Origin: PWQG01 sp040882255
GTDB lineage: Bacteria; Pseudomonadota; Gammaproteobacteria; Pseudomonadales; Pseudohongiellaceae
NCBI GenBank assembly: GCA_040882255.1
Contig: JBBEBP010000007.1
Span: 102,503-166,502 of the forward strand
Direction of reading: 5' to 3'
DNA: 64,000 bases
The translations under genes and the position numbers were made by a program. Of the stretch, positions 62,385 through 64,000 are shown one piece after another. How positions within the stretch are numbered: the stretch's first letter is position 1; each line of letters starts with the position of its first letter. The notes under the pieces were generated by a model, which saw only the letters and a program-made list of their open reading frames with translations, was not told the DNA's origin and did no database searches.

Positions 62385-63914
62385 CTTCACTGCCGCGTAG
62401 GCAGCTCAGAAAATTATCCGCACGTTGCCAATCTTGGAGATGTACTTCACTGCCGCGTAGGCAGCTCAGAAAAGGAGTTCGTCGAGGCGATTCGGGACTG
62501 GGGCCTTCACTGCCGCGTAGGCAGCTCAGAAAGATAGTGCTGGGTGTAGATGTTGCCCGATTCGCTTCACTGCCGCGTAGGCAGCTCAGAAACATCCTGC
62601 CAGGTGCGGGCGCGTCGACATGGCCTTCACTGCCGCGTAGGCAGCTCAGAAATGGAGCGAGCACAACAGCGAGGCATTTGCCGGCTTCACTGCCGCGTAG
62701 GCAGCTCAGAAAGTCGCAATAAATGCCGCGAACCTGCTGATTTGCCTTCACTGCCGCGTAGGCAGCTCAGAAAATGTTTTCGACTTCAGCTGGCTCTGCG
62801 TGTTGCTTCACTGCCGCGTAGGCAGCTCAGAAATCGTAGTGATGGCTCGATGCGCTGGCAATTTTCTTCACTGCCGCGTAGGCAGCTCAGAAAATACGGG
62901 TCATCGTAGAACTGCGCAATGTCCCCTTCACTGCCGCGTAGGCAGCTCAGAAAACGAAGGGCCAGACGAGTGGCAGGCCAAGCAGCTTCACTGCCGCGTA
63001 GGCAGCTCAGAAAGATGACCTCGATGGTGCGCTCTCCGTCTATCACTTCACTGCCGCGTAGGCAGCTCAGAAAAGCAAGTAACGCCGACGTCGAGGCCGA
63101 GCTGACTTCACTGCCGCGTAGGCAGCTCAGAAAAGAAGGCCCAGGCGGCGGTGCAGAACTGGAACCTTCACTGCCGCGTAGGCAGCTCAGAAAAGAAGAG
63201 TGGGCACGACATGGTTCGCCATGGCCTTCACTGCCGCGTAGGCAGCTCAGAAAAGTTCGAGGAATGGCCCGATGAACCAGCAATTCTTCACTGCCGCGTA
63301 GGCAGCTCAGAAAACAGTGTGCCGGACGTTGCCTCGCTCAGCACCCTTCACTGCCGCGTAGGCAGCTCAGAAAAAGCGAGTGCCAGGCAACGCTGGCCGC
63401 CTCGACTTCACTGCCGCGTAGGCAGCTCAGAAAGCCTCGATGCCGCTGCATACGCTTCCGTACCTCTTCACTGCCGCGTAGGCAGCTCAGAAATACACCC
63501 TGATTGCAGCATTCGGCCTCACTACCTTCACTGCCGCGTAGGCAGCTCAGAAAAACGAAAGGCGGCGTATTCACTACGGAAGAACCTTCACTGCCGCGTA
63601 GGCAGCTCAGAAATTCCAGCTTCAGGGTCATATCCGTGTTGTCGACTTCACTGCCGCGTAGGCAGCTCAGAAAGCACCGGGAGGAATGATGGCAAGGAAG
63701 TGTCGCTTCACTGCCGCGTAGGCAGCTCAGAAAAAGTACGCGATGGCGGGGAAGTGGTGGTGACACTTCACTGCCGCGTAGGCAGCTCAGAAATCATCAA
63801 CCGGACCGCTGGAGATTGCTGACGGCCTTCACTGCCGCGTAGGCAGCTCAGAAAAACAACGGAAAGGGTTGCAGCGAGGACGGAACCTTCACTGCCGCGT
63901 AGGCAGCTCAGAAA
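62385..63914 (+). CRISPR. Type I-F CRISPR array, 26 repeats and 25 spacers
   Basis: 28-bp repeats beginning CTTCACTGCC, with a 5-bp stem CTGCC/GGCAG and 3' handle CTCAGAAA, the type I-F repeat architecture. By reading, repeats start at 62385 and every 60 bp to 62685, then 62746 to 63766 every 60 bp, then 63827 and 63887. Spacers are 32 nt, except two of 33 nt (62713-62745 and 63794-63826). All 26 repeats look identical, including the last. Transcription is predicted left to right from the leader at 62252-62384. Protein-like frames through the array are artefacts. Confidence 0.98.
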
Positions 63915-63946
63915 GGTTAAAATCGTACATATGCGGATACTCCCCC

Positions 63947-64000
63947 TGTAGTGGTCTAATGAAACCGGACACCATTTAAGGTGGTAATATTACCACCAAG
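63947..64000 (+). mobile_element. Possible insertion-sequence end, truncated by window edge
   Basis: TGTAGTGGTCTAATGAAACC and the following GGACACC resemble the terminal inverted repeat of IS3-type elements, beginning with TG at 63947, only 32 bp after the CRISPR array. No transposase is visible before the window ends. Recognition is from memory of such ends and is tentative. Confidence 0.4.
63980..63997. promoter_or_regulatory. 18-bp perfect palindrome near the window end
   Basis: GGTGGTAATATTACCACC reads the same on both strands. It could be an operator for the next gene or part of the IS-like end; the neighbouring gene is outside the window. Confidence 0.6.

Noticed and set aside
62299..63822. 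Repeated LHCRVGSSE and FLSCLRGSE proteins in the array
   Set aside because: They are translations of the CRISPR repeats in two frames, not genes.

Overview
The window is about 60% GC and gene-dense, and reads as the chromosome of a gammaproteobacterium. Three things support this: the dcw order ftsI-murE-murF-mraY-murD-ftsW-murG-murC-ddl-ftsQ-ftsA-ftsZ-lpxC-secA, the Pseudomonas-like run argJ-(Nudix/ThiE)-yacG-coaE-pilD-pilC-pilB-pilA, and a single-chain aceE with an aceF carrying two lipoyl domains. I cannot assign a genus by reading alone. No rRNA or tRNA gene was seen.

Layout. Bases 1-16089 hold the division and cell-wall cluster plus lpxC, with ftsI cut by the left edge and most junctions overlapping or a few bases apart. 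Bases 16120-20923 hold a small membrane protein, secA and argJ. Bases 20941-26616 (minus strand) hold a Nudix/ThiE fusion, yacG, coaE and the type IV pilus genes pilD, pilC and pilB; pilA is divergent behind a sigma-54-like promoter. An 840-bp gene-free stretch (27417-28256) contains a TonB-receptor gene fragment and one copy of a dispersed repeat of about 145 bp; the other copy lies between secA and argJ. Next come an intact TonB-dependent receptor, a small cytochrome c, nadC, ampD, aceE-aceF, an exported HpcH/HpaI-type aldolase, a BtuCD-like ABC pair, panE, yajQ, ampG, fxsA and groES-groEL with a sigma-32-like promoter.

Bases 47375-52742 are more accessory. They hold an acidic secreted protein, an esterase next to a Baeyer-Villiger-like flavin monooxygenase, a Phd/PIN toxin-antitoxin pair whose toxin appears to have lost its N-terminal catalytic segment and which sits between GGGACAGTCCC palindromes, and a secreted PQQ-type sugar dehydrogenase.

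Bases 52949-63914 form a defence module: a WYL-domain regulator, a complete type I-F CRISPR-Cas operon (cas1, cas2-3, cas8f, cas5f, cas7f, cas6f), and a leader containing an IHF-like site and a boxA-like antitermination sequence. The leader is followed by an array of 26 identical 28-bp repeats and 25 spacers, read left to right. Just past the array the sequence resembles an insertion-sequence end that runs off the window.

Functional links: the mur/fts genes make lipid II and the divisome, AmpG and AmpD recycle muropeptides, and LpxC commits lipid A synthesis. PilD processes PilA, which PilB and PilC assemble. The Cas proteins form one adaptation, surveillance and degradation system fed by the adjacent array.
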